Source of the DNA: Novipirellula artificiosorum
GTDB lineage: Bacteria; Planctomycetota; Planctomycetia; Pirellulales; Pirellulaceae
Reading direction: 5' to 3'
Length of the DNA: 64,000 bases
Assembly: GCF_007860135.1 (NCBI RefSeq)
Contig: NZ_SJPV01000001.1
Span: 420,939-484,938 of the forward strand
Part shown: positions 28,091-36,916 of the stretch, in pieces
Numbering within the stretch: the first letter of the stretch is position 1
Layout: every line of letters begins with the position of its first letter
Translations under genes and position numbers: made by a program
The notes under the pieces: model-generated
What the model saw: only the letters and a program-made list of their open reading frames with translations
The model's database searches: none
Told to the model about the DNA's origin: nothing

Positions 28091-28832
28091 AACGCAGCGA
28101 GATTGCGTCTTGCAGTGGCTTGAGAACGCTTGTCACCAAATACTCATCAACCAAGTCGCGCCCCAAACTAACCAAACGGTCGTATTCCGCCGCATAGTTC
28201 TCATCGGGGCCAAGGCTATCGTAACGCCGAACGGTCAAATAGACACTGATTTGTTCCTCACCGAAGTCACCGGTACGCACTTGGTAAGCGTTGGTACGCG
28301 ACTCGAAACTGACGCGACACTGTGTCCGGCAATCCTCATCGAGCGAGAATTGAATCGCCGGTTCATGCGAAAGCACTTTTCCGTAGGGAAGATTGGAAAA
28401 CTGCTTCAATCCTGGCGCAACGCCAACCACGTCTGCAAGCATCTCGTTGTGGTTGCCTCGATAAGCAAAGTCGAATCCAAACATCACGCTGAGGGATTCA
28501 CAATCGAGCGGAGACACCGACAATTCGTAGGGAACCAATTCCAAAACGGTCCGATTCAGTTCATCCGCTGCGTCCGCCGACGGCGGATTGACCGCTCCGG
28601 AATTGACCCGTTTTGATTCCGTGGAAACCCACCGGTAGGCACCAGCCTCCTTTTCTTCCTCGAGGACGAACTCGTTCTTTTCACGGCCATAAAAATTTTG
28701 CAGATTGGGATAGCGACGTCGGATTTGTTCAAAAAAGTGAAGAATTGATTCGCGGCCTTTCGGGAGCTCCATTTCGGTGGTGAGGATCATGTTCATATAG
28801 AAGTCGTCGCTAAATGCGCCGTATCCGTTCAA
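28089..28832 (-). CDS. Conserved planctomycete hypothetical protein
   Basis: 247 residues, soluble, no signal peptide. It starts MNGYGAFSDDFYMNMILTTEMELP and continues with FFEQIRRRYPNLQNFYGREKNEFVLEE. I recognise the pattern as a family confined, as far as I know, to planctomycetes, but no function is known. The middle (PLDCESLSVMFGFDFAYRGNHNEML) and end (RRYDSLGPDENYAAEYDRL) are the most distinctive parts. It converges on yhaN. Confidence 0.8.
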   Translation of the reverse strand: MNGYGAFSDDFYMNMILTTEMELPKGRESILHFFEQIRRRYPNLQNFYGREKNEFVLEEEKEAGAYRWVSTESKRVNSGAVNPPSADAADELNRTVLELVPYELSVSPLDCESLSVMFGFDFAYRGNHNEMLADVVGVAPGLKQFSNLPYGKVLSHEPAIQFSLDEDCRTQCRVSFESRTNAYQVRTGDFGEEQISVYLTVRRYDSLGPDENYAAEYDRLVSLGRDLVDEYLVTSVLKPLQDAISLR

Positions 28833-29138
28833 TTCGTCACCTCGGGTGGGAAGATGCTGGTCAATTTGTCGACCCCCTCATTTTACGCCGCTGCCTCCCT
28901 TTTTTGAACCATCGCAGGCTGGAAATCTGATTTGCGGCTAAGTTCGCCCTCTTAGAGCCCTCGTGCAAAGGGTGGGGCTCAGAGTGGCCCAAATCACTCG
29001 CCTCTGGGGCCGTTTCCTGGGTCACGATGCGAGCGTGGCCGGCGGGACCGCAATTCGATTGCTGACGAAATCGCTATACTCGTGCTTCGAATGCTTCGTC
29101 CCTGTCCAATCGATCAACCCTCCTTTCGAGCCATCCTC
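28833..29138. other. Intergenic region, no gene seen
   Basis: About 306 nt between divergent genes. It includes a short GAGCCC...GGGGCTC hairpin near 28950-28985 and otherwise nothing I can support; promoters for both genes are expected here. Confidence 0.5.
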
Positions 29139-30011
29139 ATGATTCAACGTCGTCAATTTCTTCAGCGCGGTATCGTCGCGACCGCAGCCGGTGCCAGCTG
29201 GATGTGCAAGCCGCAACGAACCGCATTGCTTGCCGATGAACCCAATCAAGACGCATCATCACACCTACCGATCGGCTCCTGCCGAATTGGACTCCAACAG
29301 GCGGTTGCAGCTGGCATCGATGGAGTCGAAGTTCGGGTCGGCAACGCTGCTGAACGACTGGAAATCGCAGATCCGAAAACGATCGCCAAGTACAAGGAAG
29401 AGATGCAGCAAACAGGTTTGGTCGTTCGTTCGCTGATGATGGGGCTCCTCAACCAGAATCCTCTGGCGACCGACCCGCGTGGCCCCGCTTGGTTAGAGCA
29501 AAGCATCACCGCAGCGAAACAACTTGGTGCACCCGTGATTCTGGTCGCTTTTTTTGGCAAGGGCAATCTGCTAGAGGACGATGGACGTGTCAAGCAGGAC
29601 GATGTGGCTCGGGTCGTCCAACGTCTCAAGGCGGCCGCGCCCCTTGCGAAAGAAGCGGGTGTGATCTTGGCAATCGAAAACTACTTCGACGGCGAACAGA
29701 ATGAACGTTTGCTCGATCGCATTGATCATGATTCCGTTCAAGTTTACTACGACGTGTACAACACCGGCACAACCAAGGGACATGACGTGCCGGCGGACAT
29801 TCACCGTTTGCGCGATCGCATCGCTCAATTTCATTTCAAGAACGGCAATCACTTCTTGGATCACGAAAAAGAGAAGTTTGAACCGATTGCTGCTGCAGTC
29901 AACGCGATTGGCTTTCAAGGCTGGGCCGTGCTGGAGACGTCGGACCCCACGGGCGACGCCATCGCAGACACGCGACGAAACGCCGACTTCCTGCGTGGGT
30001 TGCTGGGCTGA
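29139..30011 (+). CDS. Tat-exported TIM-barrel sugar isomerase/epimerase-like protein
   Basis: 290 residues from the ATG at 29139, which begins a Tat signal (MIQRRQFLQRGIVATAAGASW). The xylose isomerase-like TIM barrel follows: GLQQAVAAGIDGVEVRVG, LGAPVILVAFFG, VILAIENYFDGEQN (metal-binding Glu), VYYDVYNTG, IAQFHFKNGNHFLD and GFQGWAVLETSDP. Such proteins isomerise or epimerise sugars; the exact substrate is unknown. It converges on the NagB/PIG-L gene, with a 29-nt gap. Confidence 0.88.
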   Translation: MIQRRQFLQRGIVATAAGASWMCKPQRTALLADEPNQDASSHLPIGSCRIGLQQAVAAGIDGVEVRVGNAAERLEIADPKTIAKYKEEMQQTGLVVRSLMMGLLNQNPLATDPRGPAWLEQSITAAKQLGAPVILVAFFGKGNLLEDDGRVKQDDVARVVQRLKAAAPLAKEAGVILAIENYFDGEQNERLLDRIDHDSVQVYYDVYNTGTTKGHDVPADIHRLRDRIAQFHFKNGNHFLDHEKEKFEPIAAAVNAIGFQGWAVLETSDPTGDAIADTRRNADFLRGLLG

Positions 30012-30040
30012 TCGCCGCAGCGATCGCAGCGGCGATGGTG

Positions 30041-31981
30041 CTACAAGTCAATTCCGGTTTGGCCATCCCAGCGGACAAACCCTTCGATCGCCGCGTACTC
30101 AGCGAGCCCAAGCGCGTCATACCGACGGGCGGTTTCCGCGTTGCGAGCTTCGGCACGCTGCCAGAACTCACGCATGTCCCATCCGGGGAACAAAGCACGG
30201 TCCTTCTGCGATTCATGCTTGAAGATGGCAATCCTTTTGCGTTCAACTTCGACAGGACTCAGGGGCACCGCCATCTCGATCTGCTCCGGTGCCCACTCTT
30301 GCCACGCACCCCGATACAACCATACGGCACAAGCTTCATACCAATCATCGCTTTGGCACTCGATACACGCTTGCAAGATCGCGCTGAGGCATGTTCGGTG
30401 GGTTCCATGGGGGTCGGACAAATCACCAGCAGCATAGATTTGGTGGGGCTTGATACGACGAAGGAGGTCGAGGGTGATTTGAATGTCCGCGCGGCCCAAA
30501 GGCGACTTTTTGACTCGACCGGTTTGGTAGAACGGCAAGTTCAAAAAGTGCAGTTGCTCATCACAAACACCGCAGCATCGGGCACCTTCACGTGCTTCAC
30601 TACGGCGGATCAATGCCTTGATTCGCTGAATCTCTTCACTGTCAACTTGGCCGGATCGTTTGTGCCGTAGAAACTCGTCGACGTGATCTTCCAGGTGGTC
30701 CAATCCCTCAGCTTGAATCCCGAATTCACGACAAAAATCAGCCGCAAACTCAGCAAATCGAAGCGCATCGTTGTCAAACACCGCAATGTTGCCACTGGTT
30801 TGATAGGCGATGTGTACCTCATGTCCCTGATCGACCAATCGGATCAGAGTTCCGCCCATCGAAATCACGTCATCGTCTGGATGTGGCGAAAAGACAAGGA
30901 TCCGTTTAGGAAAAATGTCATCGCGATGCCCAGGTCGGTCGCCCACCTGTTTCGCATGAGCCGGTTTACCGCCAGGCCATCCGACGATCGTGCTTTGAAG
31001 ATGCCGAAACACCCGCAGGTTGATGTCGTATGCGTTTCCGTGACTGGCCAACAGATCCTGAAATCCCGCTTCGTTGTAATCGGCTTCGGTCAATTTCAAA
31101 ATCGCCTTACCCGTTTGAAACGCCAACGCGATCACGGCTCGGCGCGTGGTCATTGCGTCCCATGGAATCGGGCCCGTCAGCCAAGGAGTGGCAAACCGAG
31201 TCAACCCAGAAGCTGCTGCTTCGTCCAAGAAGACTTCGATACCGTGGTGACCTTGCAAGAACGATGCCGGAACCGCCGACGTCGCTTCCTGCTCCACGGT
31301 ACTGCAAATGATGGATGCTTTGCCCTCCCCAAAACCGATCAAGAAAATCTGTTTCGCTTCCAAAATGGTTCCAACGCCCATCGTGATCGCGTGACGGGGA
31401 ACATTCTCGGCCCCAAAAAAATCGCTCGCTGCATCGATTCGAGTCACGCGGTCCAACGTAATCATCCGAGTTCGGCTGACCCGTTCGCTTCCCGGCTCGT
31501 TGCAACCGATGTGTCCAATCCGACTGAGTCCCAAAATCTGCAGATCAATGCCACCCGCGTTAACGATCTTTTCTTCGTAGGCGGCACAGAAAGACGCAAC
31601 CTCGGACTTGTCGATCGAGCCGTCGGGAAAATGCACGTTCGCCGGATCAATATCGACTTGGTCAATCAGGTATTCTCGTAGAAACCGAGCGTTACTTTGC
31701 AATTCATCGGGTTGCATCGGAAAGTACTCGTCCAAACTGAACACAATCACGTTCTCGAACGACAAGTCTTCCTGTTGATGCAAGCGAACCAATTCTTCAT
31801 AAATGCGTGTGGGCGAGGAACCGGTCGCCAAACCCAACACACACATCGTCCCTTCGAGACTCCGCGAGCGGATCAAGTTGGCAATTTCTGCTGCCGCCGC
31901 AATGCTGGCGTCGGACGCTTTGGCGAAGATTCTGCACGGGATCTTTTCTCTCGAACAAGGCAGTGCATCGGTTTCGTTCAT
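30041..31981 (-). CDS. Fusion of glucosamine-6-phosphate deaminase (NagB) and PIG-L/LmbE deacetylase domains
   Basis: 646 residues from the ATG at 31981 (the frame is open to 32083). Residues about 15-280 are a NagB domain: LGLATGSSPTRIYEEL, VIVFSLDEYFPM, GHIGCNEPGSE (usually GFNEPGS), and TMGVGTILEAKQIFLIGFGEGKA. Residues about 365-640 are a PIG-L domain: VFSPHPDDDVISMGGTL with the AHPDDE-like zinc site, then DPHGTHRTC. NagB converts glucosamine-6-P to fructose-6-P and ammonia; PIG-L enzymes remove N-acetyl groups. The fusion could do deacetylation plus deamination of an amino sugar. It is next to, and divergent from, a GntP-type permease. Confidence 0.88.
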   Translation of the reverse strand: MNETDALPCSREKIPCRIFAKASDASIAAAAEIANLIRSRSLEGTMCVLGLATGSSPTRIYEELVRLHQQEDLSFENVIVFSLDEYFPMQPDELQSNARFLREYLIDQVDIDPANVHFPDGSIDKSEVASFCAAYEEKIVNAGGIDLQILGLSRIGHIGCNEPGSERVSRTRMITLDRVTRIDAASDFFGAENVPRHAITMGVGTILEAKQIFLIGFGEGKASIICSTVEQEATSAVPASFLQGHHGIEVFLDEAAASGLTRFATPWLTGPIPWDAMTTRRAVIALAFQTGKAILKLTEADYNEAGFQDLLASHGNAYDINLRVFRHLQSTIVGWPGGKPAHAKQVGDRPGHRDDIFPKRILVFSPHPDDDVISMGGTLIRLVDQGHEVHIAYQTSGNIAVFDNDALRFAEFAADFCREFGIQAEGLDHLEDHVDEFLRHKRSGQVDSEEIQRIKALIRRSEAREGARCCGVCDEQLHFLNLPFYQTGRVKKSPLGRADIQITLDLLRRIKPHQIYAAGDLSDPHGTHRTCLSAILQACIECQSDDWYEACAVWLYRGAWQEWAPEQIEMAVPLSPVEVERKRIAIFKHESQKDRALFPGWDMREFWQRAEARNAETARRYDALGLAEYAAIEGFVRWDGQTGIDL

Positions 31982-32330
31982 CAGAAGGATTGGCCTGGGG
32001 TGGACAAACAGAGAGGCATGCAGCAGCCATGACGAGGCGCTGCGTCTGCCAAGTATAACGTTTGCTGGCGATGGCAGGTTCACTCATCCCGTAGCGATTC
32101 CGTTCGACAACAGGTGAATCGACTCGAGCACGCTGTGGCACATGACCGGCATCATGATGTTCAATTGGAAATTGCCGCCCGAGGCACCACGGATGGTCAT
32201 CCACGTGTCATGACCCATCACCCTACCAGTAAGGATCGGTCTACTGCGATCCCCCAACGGCGGCCCTATCGGCTAGAATTACGGCCGACCTTCTTCCCTT
32301 CCCTACTTTTTTGATGCTGGTGGTGGCCGC

Positions 32331-34220
32331 ATGATGCGTCATACTCGAATACTCTTCATCCTTGTGTTGCTTGTCGGCGGCTTCGCTGCCGCTGGCTTTG
32401 CTTTCGCCGCCGAACCTGCTGCCGGTGGTCTGGCCGACCTCGACAACTCCACCGGACTCGATCTACAACCGATCCTGCTGCTGGCCATCGGCATTGTGTC
32501 GGTTTTGGCGATGATCATTGGGTTGAAGCTGAATGCATTCTTGGCATTGATTCTGTCGGCGCTACTTGTCAGCCTGCTGATCGGCTTCACGGGGGATCAA
32601 TCTGCCGGATCGCGAATGGATGCGGTGACCACCGCGTTCGGCGGATCGGCCAAAAACATCGGTATTGTGATCGCGATGGCTGCCATCATTGGCAAGTGCA
32701 TGCTCGACAGCGGTGCGGCCGATCGAATTGTCCGCAGTTCGATCCGCGTGACGGGCGAAAAGAAGGCGTCGTTCGGCTTGATGATTAGCAGCTTCATCCT
32801 GGCGGTTCCTGTCTTCTTTGACACGGTTTTTTACCTGCTCGTCCCCTTGGCCCGCAGTTTGTTTCGGCGCACCAACAAGCATTACTTGCGCTACTTGATG
32901 GCGATCGCCACCGGCGGAGCAATCACCCATACACTGGTGCCGCCGACCCCCGGTCCGTTGTTGGTTTCATCGATCCTTGGTGTCGAAATCGGCATGATGA
33001 TGTTGGTTGGAACCTTGGTGGCAATCCCCGCTGCGATTGTCGGCATCGTTTTCTCCTACGTCGTCGACAACAAGCGGCCGGTGGTGATGCGTCCGCTTGG
33101 GGCCAACGAGAATAAGCACAAACCGTTGATGGAAGATCAACTTCCCTCACTGTGGGTCTCGCTGCTGCCCGTGTTGTTGCCCGTCGTACTGATTGGCGCC
33201 GGCACGCTCGCGACGACCCTGGCAGATCGCGAAGACCGTGCTGCGTTGACAACGACCGACATCACTCAATACGAGCAACTGGCGTCGATCCTGGCAAACG
33301 CCGAACCCAAAACCCCTGCGGCTCGAGTGATCAAAAGTCAGCGACTTGCACCCGAGGAAGTCGAGCGACTGACCTCGCCTGCCACAACCGATGCAGAGAA
33401 GAAAGAAGTCGTTCGATTGATGAACGAAGTGTTGTTGGACAAGGAATTCTACGACGAGAACGCGTTCTTGGGCATTCCGCTTTCCGATATTGCGAAGGCA
33501 AAAATTTCCGCAAACCAATTGAGGATGAAACCGGTCGACCGGCGCCGCATGAACCGGGCACTCCTCGAAGATGCTTACCCGGATTTGGTCGCCAAGCACG
33601 ATTGGAATTCGCCCTCACGCAACGTTGCCCAGGCATTGTCGCTATGGAGCAATCCTGACTTTGCATTGATGCTCGCTGCGATTTGCGCGATGTTGACGCT
33701 AAAAATCGTGCGATCGTTGTCATGGCGAGACTTGGCAACCGATATCGAAGAAGCGCTGATGAGCGGCGGCGTGATTATCTTGATCACCGCAGCGGGTGGG
33801 GCGTTTGGTGCCATGTTGACCGAAACCAACATCAGCGACGCGATTCAAACAGCATTTCGAAACCAAGGTGGCGCTGGTATCGAGCTGCTGTTACTCGGAT
33901 GGGGAATCTCCGCAGTCCTCAAGATCGCGCAAGGCAGCAGCACGGTTGCGATGATTATTGGCGCCGGCATGATGTCCGCGATTATCGGAGACGCTAAACC
34001 GGATTACAACCTCGTCTACATTGCAACTGCGGTGGGGTCCGGGTCACTGATGGGCAGTTGGATGAACGACAGTGGTTTCTGGGTGTTTACCAAAATGGGC
34101 GGATTGACGGAGAGCGAATCGCTGCGAAGTTGGACGCCTCTGTTGGCCGTTCTGTCGGTCACCGGTTTGATCGTGACCATCATGCTAAGCCAAGTCCTGC
34201 CGATGCGAGGCGGGATGTGA
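32331..34220 (+). CDS. GntP-family permease with signal-like N-terminus and large soluble insert
   Basis: 629 residues, against about 440-450 for typical GntP. A cleavable-looking N-terminal segment (ILFILVLLVGGFAAAGFAFAAEP) precedes the first conserved helix. Family signatures are present: LNAFLALILSALLVSLLIGF, AAIIGKCMLDSGAADRIV, VPVFFDTVFYLLVPLA, THTLVPPTPGPLLV, ITAAGGAFGAMLTETNI and KIAQGSSTVAMIIGAGMM. Between the two halves sits an insert of about 130 charged residues (roughly 300-430). GntP carriers import gluconate or similar sugar acids with protons. The gene ends in a GTGA overlap with a small membrane protein. Confidence 0.9.
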   Translation: MMRHTRILFILVLLVGGFAAAGFAFAAEPAAGGLADLDNSTGLDLQPILLLAIGIVSVLAMIIGLKLNAFLALILSALLVSLLIGFTGDQSAGSRMDAVTTAFGGSAKNIGIVIAMAAIIGKCMLDSGAADRIVRSSIRVTGEKKASFGLMISSFILAVPVFFDTVFYLLVPLARSLFRRTNKHYLRYLMAIATGGAITHTLVPPTPGPLLVSSILGVEIGMMMLVGTLVAIPAAIVGIVFSYVVDNKRPVVMRPLGANENKHKPLMEDQLPSLWVSLLPVLLPVVLIGAGTLATTLADREDRAALTTTDITQYEQLASILANAEPKTPAARVIKSQRLAPEEVERLTSPATTDAEKKEVVRLMNEVLLDKEFYDENAFLGIPLSDIAKAKISANQLRMKPVDRRRMNRALLEDAYPDLVAKHDWNSPSRNVAQALSLWSNPDFALMLAAICAMLTLKIVRSLSWRDLATDIEEALMSGGVIILITAAGGAFGAMLTETNISDAIQTAFRNQGGAGIELLLLGWGISAVLKIAQGSSTVAMIIGAGMMSAIIGDAKPDYNLVYIATAVGSGSLMGSWMNDSGFWVFTKMGGLTESESLRSWTPLLAVLSVTGLIVTIMLSQVLPMRGGM

Positions 34221-34489
34221 GTCGTGATGCCCAGCGAGGTGAGACAGCCGACGCTACACTGGGGTGTTTGGCAACAAGCGGCTCGGTGCTGATCACCTGC
34301 TCGTTGCTATTTTTCAACGCTTCGATCGTGATGGCACTCCTGAATGCCCTTGAACCGTTGTTTCCCGTCTGGGCCCAAAAGCCAGCAACGTTGCAATTCT
34401 TGCTGTTTGCCACCCCCGTGGTGATGGTCGTTGCGGAGTGGATGGCGATTGATTTTGCACGCAATCGTTTTTTTCGAAAGCTGCGTTGA
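34217..34489 (+). CDS. Small two-helix membrane protein coupled to the permease
   Basis: About 90 residues from a GTG at 34217 that overlaps the TGA of the GntP gene (GTGA). It has a short polar start then two hydrophobic helices (SGSVLITCSLLFFNASIVMALL and LQFLLFATPVVMVVAEWMAI) and a basic end (RNRFFRKLR). No family was recognised. The overlap suggests translational coupling and perhaps a helper subunit. An in-frame start further upstream inside gntP (34058) is less likely. Confidence 0.5.
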   Translation: MSRDAQRGETADATLGCLATSGSVLITCSLLFFNASIVMALLNALEPLFPVWAQKPATLQFLLFATPVVMVVAEWMAIDFARNRFFRKLR

Positions 34490-34540
34490 GCAACACACCC
34501 GAAAACGGTGTCAGCGGACGACACTGAGGAGAAAGCGTCT

Positions 34541-35539
34541 CTAGTTCAAATCGATCCGACTGCCGCTACGACTGCTTTCTCTCGCAGCGGCAAGGATCGT
34601 GGCGGAACGACAGACGTCATCAAGATCGCTCATGTTCCGTACCAAACTGGTGACCGCACGATAAAACTGCGTGAGCAACTGCTGGCCGACAGGCAATTCG
34701 GTTTCAAGCGATTCAAGATGACGCCCCGCATCATCGAACCAGACAAGAGTGGAGGGCAAGTCAATGAAGGCGACTCCACGCTGGCAACAGATCTGCATCG
34801 CCGAAGGTGGACGGAAACTGACCGCCTCGTGCCAGGTTGGGCGGATGTAACTGCCACAACTGATTTGAGCTGTGACCCCAGGCAGGTCTTCCCGTGGCGC
34901 AAACTGCAAACTCATGCACTCATAATCTGCCGGTACCGTGTGATTGAGCCCCGTCGAAACCACGCATTCCGGTTCACGACCGACCACGTATCGAGTCCAA
35001 TCAATCAGTTCGACCAACTCTTGGTGCAACGGGTTGTTTGGATCGCACGATGTTTTCTGAGATGCCGTCTCTGGCTGAACGCGCCGATGACAAAAAACTA
35101 ATCGTGGCAGACCCAACCGCGTTGCAATCAACTCCTTCAGCCGAAGTGTGGCCGGCGCAAAACGCTTGGGTAACTCCGTCATGAACGCAATGCCGCTGCG
35201 ATCAATGGTTTCACGAATTCGATCGGCATCGGCGGGATCAAAGTCCAAATCGCCTGCCCAATAAATCGCCTTGCCGGCCTGACATGCGGCGAGCATCGGG
35301 AGCCACCCGAGCCAAGATCGTTGCAAGACCAAAACGGCATCGATGTCACATCGCGACACCAACGCTTGGTAGCCATCGACGGGGTCCGCCTGGAATTCCG
35401 CAGCCGCATTCTCTGCCAGTTTTGACACGGTGCTGTAAATCGCACGCACGTCAAACCGATCTTGCAGCATGCGCAACGCTGGCCGATGACGGTTTTGCCA
35501 GCCGTCACCCAAACCAATTAAGCCAATTCGAAGCTTCAT
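34541..35539 (-). CDS. Gfo/Idh/MocA-like oxidoreductase, atypical (EKP motif absent)
   Basis: 332 residues from the ATG at 35539 (MKLRIGLIGLGDGW). It is cytoplasmic, with no Tat signal. The Rossmann start GLIGLGDGWQNRHRPAL fits the family, but the EKP motif that normally holds the catalytic Lys is replaced by IYWAGDLDFDP, and the central region GIAFMTELPKRFAPATLRLKELI is unusual. It may have lost dehydrogenase activity or use another chemistry. The weak C-terminal substrate domain still reads as an alpha/beta fold. Confidence 0.7.
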   Translation of the reverse strand: MKLRIGLIGLGDGWQNRHRPALRMLQDRFDVRAIYSTVSKLAENAAAEFQADPVDGYQALVSRCDIDAVLVLQRSWLGWLPMLAACQAGKAIYWAGDLDFDPADADRIRETIDRSGIAFMTELPKRFAPATLRLKELIATRLGLPRLVFCHRRVQPETASQKTSCDPNNPLHQELVELIDWTRYVVGREPECVVSTGLNHTVPADYECMSLQFAPREDLPGVTAQISCGSYIRPTWHEAVSFRPPSAMQICCQRGVAFIDLPSTLVWFDDAGRHLESLETELPVGQQLLTQFYRAVTSLVRNMSDLDDVCRSATILAAARESSRSGSRIDLN

Positions 35540-35920
35540 CAATGACCCATGGATGCTTGGCCATGCGCCGAATCGGTGCCTGGACAGCTGCAATCACCTC
35601 GATTGAGCTATCAAAACGCGATTCCATCAGCAAATCCGCATCACGAAACCTGCCAATCGCAAATTATTTTGGGCTTTCCAGACCGCTCCTCAGCGGGGGT
35701 GCAGCAATTTGCCGCACGTCTTTTGGCATGCTCCAAATCGTTCCTTCATAACAGCTTAGCGTCCTCGAAGCAGCAAAACACCCAATCTAAGAACAAAAAG
35801 CGGAACCTGGTACAAGATCGATTTTTTAAAAATGGGTTCGGCGACCCTTGTGGTCGATCGATCGGCCCATAGAATCCGACCCAACTCATCCGAGCCGCCT
35901 AGGCCAAAAACCTTTGCTAG

Positions 35921-36088
35921 CTAGTGCAGCTTACGACTCGGATGACCCTGTTTCCCAATCGGTTCCAGCGGTGTCGCTGGGAAGATTGGAGTAGTGTCAC
36001 TCGGCACTTGCCGCTCGGCAACCAACGCTGGAATAACCTGGCTGGTTGGATGAGGACGAGAGTCGTTGAAGGAGCCGCCGGGTGACAT
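35921..36088 (-). CDS. Possible small protein, 55 residues
   Basis: An ATG at 36088 opens a frame reading MSPGGSFNDSRPHP, then QVIPALVAERQVPS and PIFPATPLEPIGKQG, ending KLH and a TAG at 35921. The composition is protein-like (Pro/Ser/Thr-rich, no strand bias), but there is no clear ribosome-binding site and no known family. It could be a gene remnant. Confidence 0.3.
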   Translation of the reverse strand: MSPGGSFNDSRPHPTSQVIPALVAERQVPSDTTPIFPATPLEPIGKQGHPSRKLH

Positions 36089-36142
36089 GATAGGAAGTCT
36101 TTTCTCACATTTTCGCGGTCCTCCATTTTCATTCGGATGCTT

Positions 36143-36162
36143 GTTTCCCAGCTTTGGGAAAC
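36143..36162. promoter_or_regulatory. Perfect hairpin GTTTCCCA-AGCT-TGGGAAAC type
   Basis: GTTTCCCA at 36143-36150 and TGGGAAAC at 36155-36162 form an 8-bp stem with a 4-nt loop in the leader of the thioredoxin gene. There is no T-tract. A possible operator or mRNA structure. Confidence 0.35.
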
Positions 36163-36235
36163 GACGGAACGAACTTTTCGGTGTGGTGCCGATCCCGCGG
36201 AGATGCCTCCATTCGTTGATATCTAGGAGTATTGA

Positions 36236-36640
36236 ATGGTTACGCTGCTGTTAGCTGTGGTTTTGTCGGGCGTCACAAGTGAACACCCAATCCAACAGAA
36301 ATACGCAACTGCTTACCAGGAGTCACTCAGAGAGAACAAGCCGTTGATGGTCGTGGTGGGTGCACCGTGGTGTCCCGCCTGCAACGTCTTGAAGAATTCA
36401 ACCATCAAGCCGATGGCTCAAACTGGCGAACTCGACGACGTGTGTGTCGCTGTGATCGATAAAGACCAAGATCCTGAGTTGGTCGAACAACTGACCCGGG
36501 GCGAAAAAATGTTGCCTCAGATCATTTTGTTCACTAAAACAGGATCGGGCCAATGGAATCGCAGCCGATTAATGGGTTTCCAGCCCAAACAACCCATTCG
36601 GAGCCTGATCCAAAAAGCGATCATGGATCGCCAGGGCTAG
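36236..36640 (+). CDS. Thioredoxin-fold protein, probably exported
   Basis: 134 residues. A hydrophobic N-terminus (MVTLLLAVVLSGVTS) could be a short signal or anchor. The active site is PWCPACN (Cys46, Cys49), in the expected VVVGAPWCPAC context, followed by VAVIDKDQDPELVEQL and LPQIILFTK with the cis-Pro. A redox or chaperone function on exported proteins is inferred. AGGAGT about 6 nt before the ATG supports the start. Confidence 0.8.
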   Translation: MVTLLLAVVLSGVTSEHPIQQKYATAYQESLRENKPLMVVVGAPWCPACNVLKNSTIKPMAQTGELDDVCVAVIDKDQDPELVEQLTRGEKMLPQIILFTKTGSGQWNRSRLMGFQPKQPIRSLIQKAIMDRQG

Positions 36641-36916
36641 TGGATCCCTTGTTGAGGGCTTGTTAGGGGGACATCCGAAAGAGGTCCCCGGTCGTTCGCG
36701 GCCGAGGTCTTGGGCTTTGGTTGGGCGAAACCCGAAAATTCGAAAGCGTTGGTACGTGACCCCGTTCACAGCCGACGCTTTTTTTTGTTAGATGCGTTAT
36801 GTTAGGCGGAAATCGGAGTTGATGCGTTCGCGTGCCCTTCGCAGCCCAAAGTCTGAACGCCAACAACGAACTGTCCCCCGTTCCCTCGTCGTCCACCAAC
36901 AGAGGCATCGACCAGC

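Larger units (their letters stand above)
35540..36235. other. Intergenic region with one possible small gene and a hairpin
   Basis: About 700 nt between the divergent oxidoreductase and thioredoxin genes. A 55-codon frame (35921-36088, minus) and a hairpin at 36143-36162 are listed separately. The rest, including 35540-35920, shows no coding or RNA signature that I can support. Confidence 0.5.
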
